DNA from: Collinsella aerofaciens
Lineage (GTDB): Bacteria > Actinomycetota > Coriobacteriia > Coriobacteriales > Coriobacteriaceae
Direction of reading: 5' to 3'
Length of the DNA stretch: 61,149 nt
Assembly (NCBI GenBank): GCA_905213325.1
Contig: CAJMHW010000006.1
Coordinates: forward strand, 1-61,149
Shown piece by piece: positions 54,100 through 61,149 of the stretch. The translations under genes and the position numbers were made by a program. The notes under the pieces are model-generated. The model was not told where the DNA came from, did not search any database, and worked only from the letters and a program-made list of their open reading frames with translations. Numbering within the stretch: the first letter of the stretch is position 1; every line of letters starts with the position of its first letter.

Positions 54100-56235
54100 A
54101 TGGGGCGCAATAACAAGCATAAGCGTGGAGCTCGCAATCAGCGCGGGCCGGTGCGCAGCGAACGCCGTCCGAGCCTGACCGGGCGCGTGCAGCTCCATGA
54201 GCATAGCGCCTACGTTGTAACCGAAAACGGCGACTACAAGGTCATGGGCCGCGGTAAGCGCGAGATCATGGATGGCGATACCGTTGCCGTGAGCATTAAG
54301 AACAGCCCGCACGGTGAGCGGCGCGCCGTGATCGAAAGCGTGGTTGAGCGTGCAGCCATAAGCGTGGTGGGCACGTACCAGACCGCCGGTCCGCTCGGTG
54401 TGATCGAGCCGCTCGATTCGCGTCTGAAGGCCGACTTCTTCATTCTGCCCGAGGATACCTCGGCGGATCGTCTGGGTGTCCACCCGGGTGATGCTGTTGT
54501 CGCGCGCATTTTGACCTACCCGACGCGCCTGGAATCGGGTACCGTGACGATCGAACGCCGCATTGGCGGAGATGACGCGCCCGATTTGGGCGTTCAATAT
54601 GTGATGGCGCGTTACGGCTATACCGATAGCTATCCCGAGGCCGCGCTGGACGAGGCCGAGGGGCTTTCGCTCGATGTGTCCGCGGCGCTTAAGGACCCGC
54701 TCCGCCGCGATCTGCGCGACCGCTTTGTCATCACGATCGACCCAGTCGACGCGCGCGACTTTGACGACGCCATTTCGCTGGAGCGCACGCCCGAGGGTGG
54801 CTACAAGCTGGGTGTGCATATCGCCGACGTTTCACACTATGTGGCTTGGGACGGGCATATCGATCTTGAGGCTCGCCATCGTACGACATCGGTGTATCTG
54901 GCCGATCGCGTGCTTCCCATGCTGCCCGAACGCCTGTCCTGTGACCTGTGCTCGCTTCGCCCTGACGAGGACCGTCTTGCGTTTACCGTTGACATTGAGC
55001 TCGATGCACAGGGTCGCGTGCGGCATTACGATCCGTACCCCAGCGTGATTCGCTCGCGTGTGCGTATGGACTATGACGGCGCCGAGGCGCTGCTGGTGCG
55101 TGCCGGCGCGGTTGAGTATTCGGTGCTGGAGGGTGCAGCCGAGGATGTTGCGGCTGCCGAGACCTCGCGCGAGGAAGCGCTTGAGCGCGGTCTTGCGTGC
55201 GAGGAGGCCGCCCGCGGCTACAACGTCGACCTCGGCGATTTCCTTGTCGCCGCTAACGAACTCGCCGAACTCCGCCGTCGTATCCGTCGCGCCCGCGGCT
55301 CGGTCGATTTTGACACGGCCGAGATTCGTGCTCTGTTGGATGAGGACGGAGTGCCCGTGCAGATTGTGGCGCGTGAGCGTTCGTGTGCCACGTCGCTTAT
55401 CGAGGAAGCTATGCTGCTCGCCAACGAGTGCGTTGCAGAGTGGCTGGCAGACCGTGATATCGAGGCCTGCAATCGCGTGCATGAGGATCCGAGCCCCGAT
55501 AGCCTGCACGGTGCCGCCGTTGCGCTGGCGCAGCTAGGCATCATCGACGATCGCCGTGCTGCCGGTATTGCCCTGGGGAGCCCCGATGAGCTGCAGGCTG
55601 CAGTCGATGCTGCCGCCGGTACGGCCAACGCACCGCTCGTTAACACGCTGCTTCTGCGCAGCATGCAGCGCGCGCTGTACAAGCCGCGCAACGAGGGCCA
55701 CTTTGCGCTCGCCGCGCCGTGCTACTGTCACTTTACGAGTCCCATCCGTCGCTACCCCGATCTGGTGGTGCACCGCGTGCTCAAACTGCAGTTGGCCTAT
55801 GAGCGGCTCGGCGGCAAGGACGCCTTGGTCCGTACGCCGCGGCTGATCGGCAAGGGGCGCGAGTCGCTGCCGCGCATTCTGCCGCAGATCTGCCGCGCAT
55901 GCAGCGATGCCGAGCGCGCGGCAGATGCCGCCAGCCATGCGACGCAAAAGATCAAGATTGCCCAGTACTATGAGGACCGTCTGGGCGAGCGCTATGCCGG
56001 AACCGTCTCGTGGGTTAGCAGCATGGGCCTTTTTGTGCGCTTGGACCTAACGCAGGTCGAAGGCTTGGTTTCGATCAAGAGTCTGGGCAACGAGTGGTTC
56101 GAGTTCGACGAGGACGCGCTCACGCTCACAGGTGCCGACACGGGCACCCGTTACGAGCTGGGGCAGCGCGTGATTATCGAGGTCTCGCGCGTCAATACCA
56201 CGCGTGGGCACTTGGACTTTAAGCTTATCCATTAG
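54100..56235 (+). CDS. rnr: Ribonuclease R (RNB-family exoribonuclease)
   Basis: The 711-aa 3'-5' exoribonuclease degrades structured RNA and takes part in trans-translation quality control with SmpB (60114). After a basic start, it has cold-shock-like domains, the RNB catalytic block TIDPVDARDFDDAISLE with its clustered Asp, HFTSPIRRYPDLVVHR, and a C-terminal S1 domain (YAGTVSWVSSMGLFVRL). The start is ATG 54100, behind AGGAGG. A hairpin AGGGCGG/CCGCCCT (56265-56288) follows. Confidence 0.95.
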   Translation: MGRNNKHKRGARNQRGPVRSERRPSLTGRVQLHEHSAYVVTENGDYKVMGRGKREIMDGDTVAVSIKNSPHGERRAVIESVVERAAISVVGTYQTAGPLGVIEPLDSRLKADFFILPEDTSADRLGVHPGDAVVARILTYPTRLESGTVTIERRIGGDDAPDLGVQYVMARYGYTDSYPEAALDEAEGLSLDVSAALKDPLRRDLRDRFVITIDPVDARDFDDAISLERTPEGGYKLGVHIADVSHYVAWDGHIDLEARHRTTSVYLADRVLPMLPERLSCDLCSLRPDEDRLAFTVDIELDAQGRVRHYDPYPSVIRSRVRMDYDGAEALLVRAGAVEYSVLEGAAEDVAAAETSREEALERGLACEEAARGYNVDLGDFLVAANELAELRRRIRRARGSVDFDTAEIRALLDEDGVPVQIVARERSCATSLIEEAMLLANECVAEWLADRDIEACNRVHEDPSPDSLHGAAVALAQLGIIDDRRAAGIALGSPDELQAAVDAAAGTANAPLVNTLLLRSMQRALYKPRNEGHFALAAPCYCHFTSPIRRYPDLVVHRVLKLQLAYERLGGKDALVRTPRLIGKGRESLPRILPQICRACSDAERAADAASHATQKIKIAQYYEDRLGERYAGTVSWVSSMGLFVRLDLTQVEGLVSIKSLGNEWFEFDEDALTLTGADTGTRYELGQRVIIEVSRVNTTRGHLDFKLIH

Positions 56236-56264
56236 CCAAATCCCGACTCATGGTGGGGGAGCGG

Positions 56265-56288
56265 AGGGCGGCCTTTCGGGACCGCCCT
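56265..56288 (+). terminator. Possible terminator after rnr
   Basis: AGGGCGG pairs with CCGCCCT around a 10-nt loop; only two T follow, so it is weak. Confidence 0.5.
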
Positions 56289-56353
56289 TCGCATTTGAAT
56301 CGTGGCTACCTTGCCGTCTGCTCGGCCGCCCGCTTTCCTGCTATTTGGGAGGT

Positions 56354-56392
56354 AAAACCTACCAAAATAAACCTGTCCCTTTTGGCAGGTTT
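56354..56392. repeat. GGCAGGT hairpin element, copy 2
   Basis: AAACCTACCAAAA and TTTTGGCAGGTTT surround AACCTGTCCC, closely matching the copy at 44165. It lies just before the serine recombinase gene. Confidence 0.8.
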
Positions 56393-56411
56393 ACAAGAAA
56401 GCGGGGATGAG

Positions 56412-57017
56412 ATGGCGACGGTGTACGGGTATGCGCGGGTGAGTTCGCGCGATCAGAATCTGAATCGGCAGCTGGATGCGCTGGGCGCCTATGGCGTGGG
56501 CTCAGCGAATATTTATGCCGACCATGCGAGCGGCAAGGACTTCGATCGACCGCATTATCGCGAGCTGCTGCACGTCCTGGGAGACGGGGACGTGCTGGTG
56601 GTGCTTTCTATCGACCGACTTGGTCGTAATTACTCCGAGATTCTTGAGGAATGGCGACGCATCACCAAGGAGCTCGGGGTTGCCATTGTGGTGTTGGACA
56701 TGCCATTGCTTGACACGCGTGTCAGGGCCAGCGACGCGCCGGATGTGACCAACACCCTGATTGCCGATATTGTGCTGCAACTGCTGAGCTACGTGGCGCA
56801 GGTGGAGCGCGAGAATATCCATCGGCGCCAGGCGGAGGGAATTGCAGCGGCGCGGGCGCGAGGGGTCCGTTTCGGTCGACCTCGCAAGCCGTGCCCTCCT
56901 CAGTTTGAGCTGGTGCGCGATAGCTATGAGGCGGGCGATATTACCCGCAGCCAGGCAGCAAAGTGCCTGGGCGTGTGCGTGGGGACGTTCGATCGCTGGA
57001 TGCGCGAGGCGGGGTAG
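56412..57017 (+). CDS. Serine recombinase (resolvase/invertase family)
   Basis: The 201-aa protein has the catalytic domain with the active Ser in GYARVSSRDQNLNRQLD (residues ~5-21), LVVLSIDRLGRNYSEI, the long E helix, and a C-terminal helix-turn-helix (ITRSQAAKCLGVCVGTFDRW). It cuts DNA at short crossover sites through a phosphoserine link. It starts at ATG 56412, behind a weak GCGGGGA. No transposase, plasmid or phage gene is next to it, so its target is unknown; a fold-back element lies 20 bases upstream. Confidence 0.9.
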   Translation: MATVYGYARVSSRDQNLNRQLDALGAYGVGSANIYADHASGKDFDRPHYRELLHVLGDGDVLVVLSIDRLGRNYSEILEEWRRITKELGVAIVVLDMPLLDTRVRASDAPDVTNTLIADIVLQLLSYVAQVERENIHRRQAEGIAAARARGVRFGRPRKPCPPQFELVRDSYEAGDITRSQAAKCLGVCVGTFDRWMREAG

Positions 57018-57121
57018 GGGTTTGCGTCGCTTTGTCGCTTCCTGTTGCGATTCAAATTTTGATACGGTGACGATGCCATTTGGGGCTACACTCGCTGATA
57101 TTCAAAAAAGGAGGTTGGCCC

Positions 57122-57703
57122 TTGGCGCGCGTAAAACAAATAATCGGATGGACCGCGATCGTTCTGTTCGCTGCAACGCTGGCGGGCATCTGGGTGCTGA
57201 CGGAGCAAAATGCGGTGGAGACGTCGTTGCTGAGCGAGTCCACCGCGCGTGTGGTGGAGGGCCGGGCTACGGGCGTTCAGGCTGCCGATGCCACGGGTGA
57301 AGCCCAGACGGAGAGCGGAATGACCGGGGGCACCGATTTGGCTGCCTCGAATGTCCGGTCTGGCCGACTTGCTTCCATTCGCATGTGGGCGGGCACAAAC
57401 GTCCGTCGCGTTGCCCATACCGTAGAGTTTTTCTTCGTCGGATTGTTCGCCTCGGTGGTCGTGGTTTGCTTTTCCAGGCGTCCGTGGAGCGTATGCTCCC
57501 GTTGCGTGCCCGTGTTTCTCTTTTGCGCTGCCTGCTCCGTTGGCGACCAGGTGCATAAGATCTTTGTTCCCGGCAGGCATTTCGACGTTATCGATTTAGG
57601 ATTCGATGCTGCGGGCTATGTCACCGCCATGCTGTTGGTATTGCTGGCAGCGGCGTTGGTGCGCCATGCGACTCGGCCGATCGGCGCCCATGCGAGGCGC
57701 TAG
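57122..57703 (+). CDS. VanZ-like membrane protein
   Basis: The 193-aa protein starts with TTG, behind AAAGGAGG. It has an N-terminal helix (IIGWTAIVLFAATLAGIWVL), an extracytoplasmic loop of ~70 residues, then VRRVAHTVEFFFVGLFAS, a Cys-rich third segment and FVPGRHFDVIDLGFDAAGYV. The AHTVEFF and GR-x3-DVIDxxFDAAG pieces are typical of VanZ, a family linked to teicoplanin tolerance and lipid or cell-wall metabolism. The role here is unknown. Confidence 0.75.
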   Translation: MARVKQIIGWTAIVLFAATLAGIWVLTEQNAVETSLLSESTARVVEGRATGVQAADATGEAQTESGMTGGTDLAASNVRSGRLASIRMWAGTNVRRVAHTVEFFFVGLFASVVVVCFSRRPWSVCSRCVPVFLFCAACSVGDQVHKIFVPGRHFDVIDLGFDAAGYVTAMLLVLLAAALVRHATRPIGAHARR

Positions 57704-57825
57704 CCTTAAGGCGAGACATCGCGACTGCCTATGCTTCGACATTGACTACAATAACGGCTGCAATCGCGAGTGGTCGTCGATGTGCAGTTTTCCAGACACC
57801 TGTTTTCTCTAAGAAAGGAAATCCC

Positions 57826-58185
57826 ATGGCGGTATTGTTTGTTGAATATCCCAAGTGCTCGACCTGTAAGAAGGCCAAGGCATGGCTGGACGGACATGGG
57901 GTAGAGTATATCGACCGCGATATCGTTTTGGACAATCCCACAGCTGATGAGCTTGCGACCTGGATTGCTCGTTCGGGGCTGCCGGTGCGGCGCTTCTTTA
58001 ATTCGTCGGGCATGAAATATCGAGAGCTGGGCCTGAAGGCGCGTCTGGATGCGGGCATGACGGATCGGGAGTGCTACGAGCTGCTGGCGACCGACGGCAT
58101 GCTGGTCAAGCGTCCGCTGCTGGTGGGCGATGACTTTGCGATTCCCGGCTTTAGGGAAGCGGTTTGGGCCGAGGCGTTACTGTAG
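57826..58185 (+). CDS. ArsC/Spx-family thioredoxin-fold protein
   Basis: The 119-aa protein has YPKCSTCKKAKAWL (a CxxC redox pair, residues ~10-13), TADELATWIARSGLPVRRFFN and a late KRPLLVGDD with the cis-Pro-like block. Members act as arsenate reductases or as Spx-type RNA-polymerase-binding regulators. The sequence does not decide between them; a CxxC rather than a single Cys would also suit Spx. The start ATG follows AAGAAAGG. A terminator-like hairpin follows. Confidence 0.85.
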   Translation: MAVLFVEYPKCSTCKKAKAWLDGHGVEYIDRDIVLDNPTADELATWIARSGLPVRRFFNSSGMKYRELGLKARLDAGMTDRECYELLATDGMLVKRPLLVGDDFAIPGFREAVWAEALL

Positions 58186-58200
58186 CGGCTGCGGAAAGTG

Positions 58201-58236
58201 CGTCCCGTTTTGAGTGCTCGGGTTGGGACGTGTTTT
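58201..58236 (+). terminator. Terminator-like hairpin after the ArsC/Spx-like gene
   Basis: CGTCCC (58201-58206) pairs with GGGACG (58225-58230) with inner CG-rich pairs, then TGTTTT. It also lies close to the 3' end of the minus-strand gene at 58258. Confidence 0.5.
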
Positions 58237-58257
58237 CCATTGGCGGGCTCGCTCGGC

Positions 58258-58668
58258 TCAATCCTCGAGCTGTGCCCATTCGTGCGGATCGTAGACCTTT
58301 ACGTGTTTGTTGGGCTTGCCGCTCCAGTACTCCTCGTCCATAAAGGGCAGATATGCCTGAACGCCGGGGCAGATAAAGGGAATCCGCTGCTGTTGCAGTC
58401 GCTCGCGCTGGCGCTGCTCCAGGTGCGTCTCGGATATGACGGTCGGCATACCGGACAACTCGACGAGGCTTGCCTGGATTCGCTTAAGGTCGGGGAGTCC
58501 CGCGTGCCATGACATCCGCATGATCAAAAAGGATGCACGGCGGTATTTTGCCTGCACCACAGTAATGGCGGGGCGCAGTGTGGGATGGATTTTGTCCCGT
58601 TCGGGCCAAAGGTCGGCAGTGATCTCGAGGCCCAGGGTCTCCCATAGGTAATCAAGCTCTTCGTCCAT
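58258..58668 (-). CDS. MarR-associated N-terminal-domain-like protein, no DNA-binding domain
   Basis: This 136-aa protein begins with an acidic MDEELDYLWETLG and has TLRPAITVVQAKYRRASFLIM, then SGMPTVISETHLEQRQRERL and IPFICPGVQAYLPFMDEEY. That arrangement resembles the N-terminal sensor-like domain of some MarR-type regulators of gut Firmicutes, but the winged helix that should follow is missing, and the protein ends in a charged tail. It may be a stand-alone sensor domain or a decayed regulator. The start is at 58668. Confidence 0.45.
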   Translation of the reverse strand: MDEELDYLWETLGLEITADLWPERDKIHPTLRPAITVVQAKYRRASFLIMRMSWHAGLPDLKRIQASLVELSGMPTVISETHLEQRQRERLQQQRIPFICPGVQAYLPFMDEEYWSGKPNKHVKVYDPHEWAQLED

Positions 58669-58872
58669 GGCGCCTCGATATCTACGTGATCATTGATACT
58701 TCGATTGTGTTGCCTGGTGCTATCGTTTTCGCGGTAGAATCTGCCAACGGTTGACGGCTACCGCTCGCGGCGTTTTGCCCTTCGTGTACAGCGGTTGGCT
58801 TCACAGGTCCTTCACGGGTTGGACTAAATTAGGCCAATTTGACTGAATTTCAAAAAAGTCAAAATTGGGGCT

Positions 58873-58901
58873 TGCGTCACGGCGAGACTTCCCGTATATT
58901 T
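58873..58901 (+). promoter_or_regulatory. Promoter of the tRNA-Gln/tRNA-Glu unit
   Basis: TTGCGT (58873-58878), a 17-bp spacer and TATATT (58896-58901) lie 44 bases upstream of tRNA-Gln. The preceding bases, from 58669, show nothing more that I can name. Confidence 0.65.
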
Positions 58902-58944
58902 CTTTCTTGCGCAAAGGCACAGCCGAGCGCAGCGATGCAGTCAT

Positions 58945-59018
58945 TGGGATGTCGTCTAATGGCAGGACAGCGGATTCTGGTTCCGTCAATGGGGGTTCGA
59001 CTCCCTCCATCCCAGCCA
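58945..59018 (+). tRNA. tRNA-Gln (CUG)
   Basis: The acceptor TGGGATG pairs with CATCCCA; the anticodon stem GCGGA/TCCGT holds loop TTCTGGT, giving anticodon CUG. The T arm has GGTTCGACTCC, and the CCA end is encoded (59016-59018). Confidence 0.93.
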
Positions 59019-59035
59019 TTGCATTTGCTACATAT

Positions 59036-59112
59036 GGCCCGTTCGTCTAGCGGTTTAGGACGCCGCCCTCTCAAGGCGGAGATCACCAGTTCGAATCTGG
59101 TACGGGCTACCA
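59036..59112 (+). tRNA. tRNA-Glu (CUC)
   Basis: The acceptor GGCCCGT pairs with ACGGGCT (G1-U72 wobble, typical of this tRNA); anticodon stem CCGCC/GGCGG with loop CTCTCAA gives CUC. CCA is encoded. It lies 17 bases after tRNA-Gln in the same unit. Confidence 0.94.
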
Positions 59113-59122
59113 AAATTGAACG

Positions 59123-59150
59123 CCCGGGCCTCGTAAGAGACCCGGGTTTT
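59123..59150 (+). terminator. Terminator after tRNA-Glu
   Basis: CCCGGG-CCTC, GTAA, GAGA-CCCGGG and TTTT. Confidence 0.85.
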
Positions 59151-59206
59151 GTGTATTAACCGTATATACGGCGCCTGCCGTGTTTCGCTCAGATCGAGGA
59201 GTAGCC

Positions 59207-60124
59207 ATGGATCTGCCCATCAGCTTGCAAGACATCACGTATGCCGAGAACTATCTGGCGCAGGGCGACCTGGCTACGGCGACGCCGCTGCTGGAGCGTC
59301 TGGTGGAGCTCGCCGAGGAGTATATCGACGCTGAGTGCAAGACGGAGGAGAAGCGTCAATACTTTAGCTTCGATAGCAAGTTTGAGCGCTTGGCCTATCG
59401 CCGCGTGGAGAAGGATCCGCGCGAGCTCGTGCAGGTCGAGGTGCCGTTTGACCGCCTGTACTCTGACATGGCGTTTGCCTACATTCGCCAGCAGGATTAT
59501 GTGAGTGCTCGCAACGCCTTGATGCAGGCCGTGCGCTGGGACCCCATGAACTGCAACTACCGCCTGGATCTGGCCGAGCTGTTCCGCGCTCTCGAGGACA
59601 AGCAGGAATGGGCATCGCTCTCGTTCTCGGTGCTGGAGCGTGCAAGCGATGGCAAGTGCGCCGCCCGCGCTTACGCCAATCTAGGTCAGTACTTCTTGGA
59701 GCCCGAGACCGAGAACGTTTCGGCTGCCGTGGGCTGCGCGCGTCTGGCGCTGCGCCTGGCGCCCAACGATGCGCATACGACGCGCCTGCTCAACAAGATC
59801 CATACCACCTATCCGGATGCCGCCGATGAGAGCGACGACCACGTGATGGGTGAACTGGCCCTGCAAGGCGTGCCGACCTCGCCTTCGGCCGAGATTGCCA
59901 TCTGCCTGATTATGTGCGCGACCGATGCTGCAAGCGACGGCGACAAGCAGGAGGCGACGCGCCTGACGGTACGTGCTCGCGACTTGGTGGGCGAGGAGGC
60001 CTGCGCGGCGATTATCAAACTGGTGCGCGAGAGCGATGCCGAGCTCAATGCCGAGCGCAAGGCAAAGCGCGAGGCTGCGGGCTCAAACGCCGATGGCGCC
60101 AAGGAGGCCGGCGATGCCCAGTAA
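59207..60124 (+). CDS. Tetratricopeptide-repeat protein
   Basis: The 305-aa protein is helical with TPR-like units (YAENYLAQGDLATATPLLER, DMAFAYIRQQDYVSARNALM, ARAYANLGQYFLEPE). It is followed by a charged Ala/Glu/Lys-rich C-terminal helix. No signal peptide or membrane segment is present, so it is probably a cytoplasmic scaffold. It overlaps smpB by 11 nt, so the two are translated together; the link to trans-translation is suggestive only. The start at ATG 59207 follows GAGGAG. Confidence 0.75.
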   Translation: MDLPISLQDITYAENYLAQGDLATATPLLERLVELAEEYIDAECKTEEKRQYFSFDSKFERLAYRRVEKDPRELVQVEVPFDRLYSDMAFAYIRQQDYVSARNALMQAVRWDPMNCNYRLDLAELFRALEDKQEWASLSFSVLERASDGKCAARAYANLGQYFLEPETENVSAAVGCARLALRLAPNDAHTTRLLNKIHTTYPDAADESDDHVMGELALQGVPTSPSAEIAICLIMCATDAASDGDKQEATRLTVRARDLVGEEACAAIIKLVRESDAELNAERKAKREAAGSNADGAKEAGDAQ

Positions 60125-60584
60125 GCGCGAGCGCAAACTCATTTCCAAGAATCGCTCGGCACATCACGAGTACTTTATCGATGAGACGTTTGAGTGCGGT
60201 ATTGAGCTGAGTGGCACCGAGGTCAAGTCGATTCGCGAGCGCGCCTGCCAGATCACCGATACCTTCGCGCTGATCCGCGGCGGGGAGTGCTGGCTCGTCG
60301 GCCTGCATATCCACCCTTATAGCCATGGTGGCGTGTGGAATCGCGATCCTGACCGTCGGCGTCGTCTGCTGCTGCACCGCAAGGAGATCGACTTTCTTGA
60401 CGGCAAACTTCGCAACCGTGGTTATGCGCTGGTTCCGTTGGAGCTCTACTTTAATACCGACGGCCGCGTAAAGCTGCTGCTGGGTCTGGGTCGCGGCAAG
60501 AAGCTCTACGACAAACGAGCCAGCATGGCTGCTCGCGATTCTCGCCGCGAGGTGGAGCGGGCGCTGAAGGAGCGCAACCGTTAG
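60114..60584 (+). CDS. smpB: SsrA-binding protein SmpB
   Basis: The 156-aa protein delivers tmRNA to stalled ribosomes. It has SKNRSAHHEYFIDETFECGI, ELSGTEVKSIRE and the C-terminal helix KKLYDKRASMAARDSRREVE that reads into the empty mRNA channel. The ATG at 60114 follows AAGGAGG and lies inside the upstream TPR gene. With RNase R (54100) it forms the ribosome-rescue pathway. The ssrA RNA gene is not seen in the window. Confidence 0.97.
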   Translation: MPSKRERKLISKNRSAHHEYFIDETFECGIELSGTEVKSIRERACQITDTFALIRGGECWLVGLHIHPYSHGGVWNRDPDRRRRLLLHRKEIDFLDGKLRNRGYALVPLELYFNTDGRVKLLLGLGRGKKLYDKRASMAARDSRREVERALKERNR

Positions 60585-60634
60585 ATGCCGAGCCGCGCCT
60601 CGCGCCGGTCGACGAAGTGGAAAAGGAGGCCATC

Positions 60635-61149
60635 ATGGGCTTGGACGAACAGCTGGAGAGCATGGAAGCCGGTGCCGAAACGGAGGCCGAGCTGATCGAT
60701 CAGCAAACCGAGATCGAAGACGTCGAGGAATTCCAGAGCGACGAGGAATTCGATCCGCGCGACGACGAAGCGAACCTCGAGGAGGCCTACGAGGACTTCT
60801 TCGCCGAAGAGGGCCCCGACGGCGAAGGGGAGACCAGCCCTGATGGCGACGACGGCGGCCTAGCGGCGGTCGTCGAGCAGAAGACGGGAGTCGATCTGTC
60901 CGAGGAGGGCTTTCATATCGTGGGCGACGATGACGAGGAGTTCATCGACGAGCCTTCCGATGAAGACGACGGGTACGAATTGGTGGAGCTGGAGCTCGAC
61001 GAGGACGATATCGTCCGTTATATCGAAGACGACGAGGGCAATCGCATAGGCTTCGTCCTCATGGAGGACGGCGAGGAGGCCGAATACCTGTACGTCGAAG
61101 ACGATGAGGACGAGGCCACCGCCCTCGAACGCGGTCTGATTGACATTGC
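60635..61149 (+). CDS. Very acidic uncharacterised protein (partial at window end)
   Basis: The frame is open from ATG 60635 (behind AAAAGGAGG) to the end of the window, 171 codons so far. About 42% of residues are Asp or Glu (71 of 171), against only five Arg or Lys. The sequence alternates acidic runs (SEEGFHIVGDDDEEFIDE) with short hydrophobic pieces (EGNRIGFVLMEDG, EYLYVEDDEDE), some of which could form a small beta domain. It is 50 bases downstream of smpB and probably in the same operon. The function is unknown. Confidence 0.75.
   Translation, partial: MGLDEQLESMEAGAETEAELIDQQTEIEDVEEFQSDEEFDPRDDEANLEEAYEDFFAEEGPDGEGETSPDGDDGGLAAVVEQKTGVDLSEEGFHIVGDDDEEFIDEPSDEDDGYELVELELDEDDIVRYIEDDEGNRIGFVLMEDGEEAEYLYVEDDEDEATALERGLIDI

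Overview
The window looks like chromosome from a high-GC Gram-positive gut anaerobe of class Coriobacteriia, most likely Collinsella or a close relative. The reasons are high-GC codon usage throughout, actinobacterial-type ribosomal proteins (61-aa zinc S14, L31 and L17 with Ala/Lys/Glu tails), a Coriobacteriia-like mix of housekeeping genes, and an anaerobic purine/diaminopropionate catabolic cluster with molybdenum/selenium cofactor accessory genes. The genus is inferred; no rRNA gene is present.

Layout. (1) 1-7.5 kb is accessory DNA. It holds the 3' end of an ISL3-family insertion sequence that has removed the 5' end of an McrB-like AAA ATPase gene. This is followed by an intact LlaJI/McrC-like restriction gene, a large Mrr-like nuclease gene, an IS256-family remnant, a small unknown gene and a DUF4143-type ATPase preceded by four motifs spaced exactly 33 bp apart. 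(2) 7.6-18.6 kb has an unknown single-pass membrane protein, a YheO/DauR-type regulator, and the divergent catabolic cluster dpaL(ygeX)-ygeY-ygeW-mocA-hydA, with yqeC facing it and then yqeB-xdhC. This is part of the purine/uric-acid degradation cluster known from gut anaerobes; its usual partners ssnA, ygfK and xdhD are absent here. (3) 18.9-28.7 kb is the second half of the ribosomal spc operon plus the alpha operon (rplE to rplQ), ending in a strong terminator and followed by truA. The operon begins abruptly at rplE directly behind the catabolic genes. (4) 29.7-43.3 kb has a glycosyltransferase-like protein, argR, a class A PBP, a U32 peptidase, tyrS, adenine deaminase, two HAD phosphatases, citrate synthase and an ACT-domain protein. 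(5) 43.4-61.1 kb has rpmE, secA-prfB, a YitT-family protein, split transketolase, ftsE-ftsX, rnr, a serine recombinase, a VanZ-like protein, an ArsC/Spx-like protein, tRNA-Gln and tRNA-Glu, a TPR protein, smpB and a very acidic partial protein.

How parts connect. Adenine deaminase (adenine to hypoxanthine) could feed the purine-degrading cluster, whose last steps release pyruvate and ammonia from 2,3-diaminopropionate. MocA, YqeB, YqeC and XdhC would mature a molybdenum (and probably selenium) hydroxylase encoded elsewhere.

The least explained structure is in the spacers. There are several families of short fold-back elements, three of exactly 67 nt, sharing a GTCCC-type core. One family starts at the stop codons of ade and of a HAD gene. 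There is also a 123-nt nested palindrome upstream of ftsE, and leader structures sit in front of rpmE, ade and a HAD gene.
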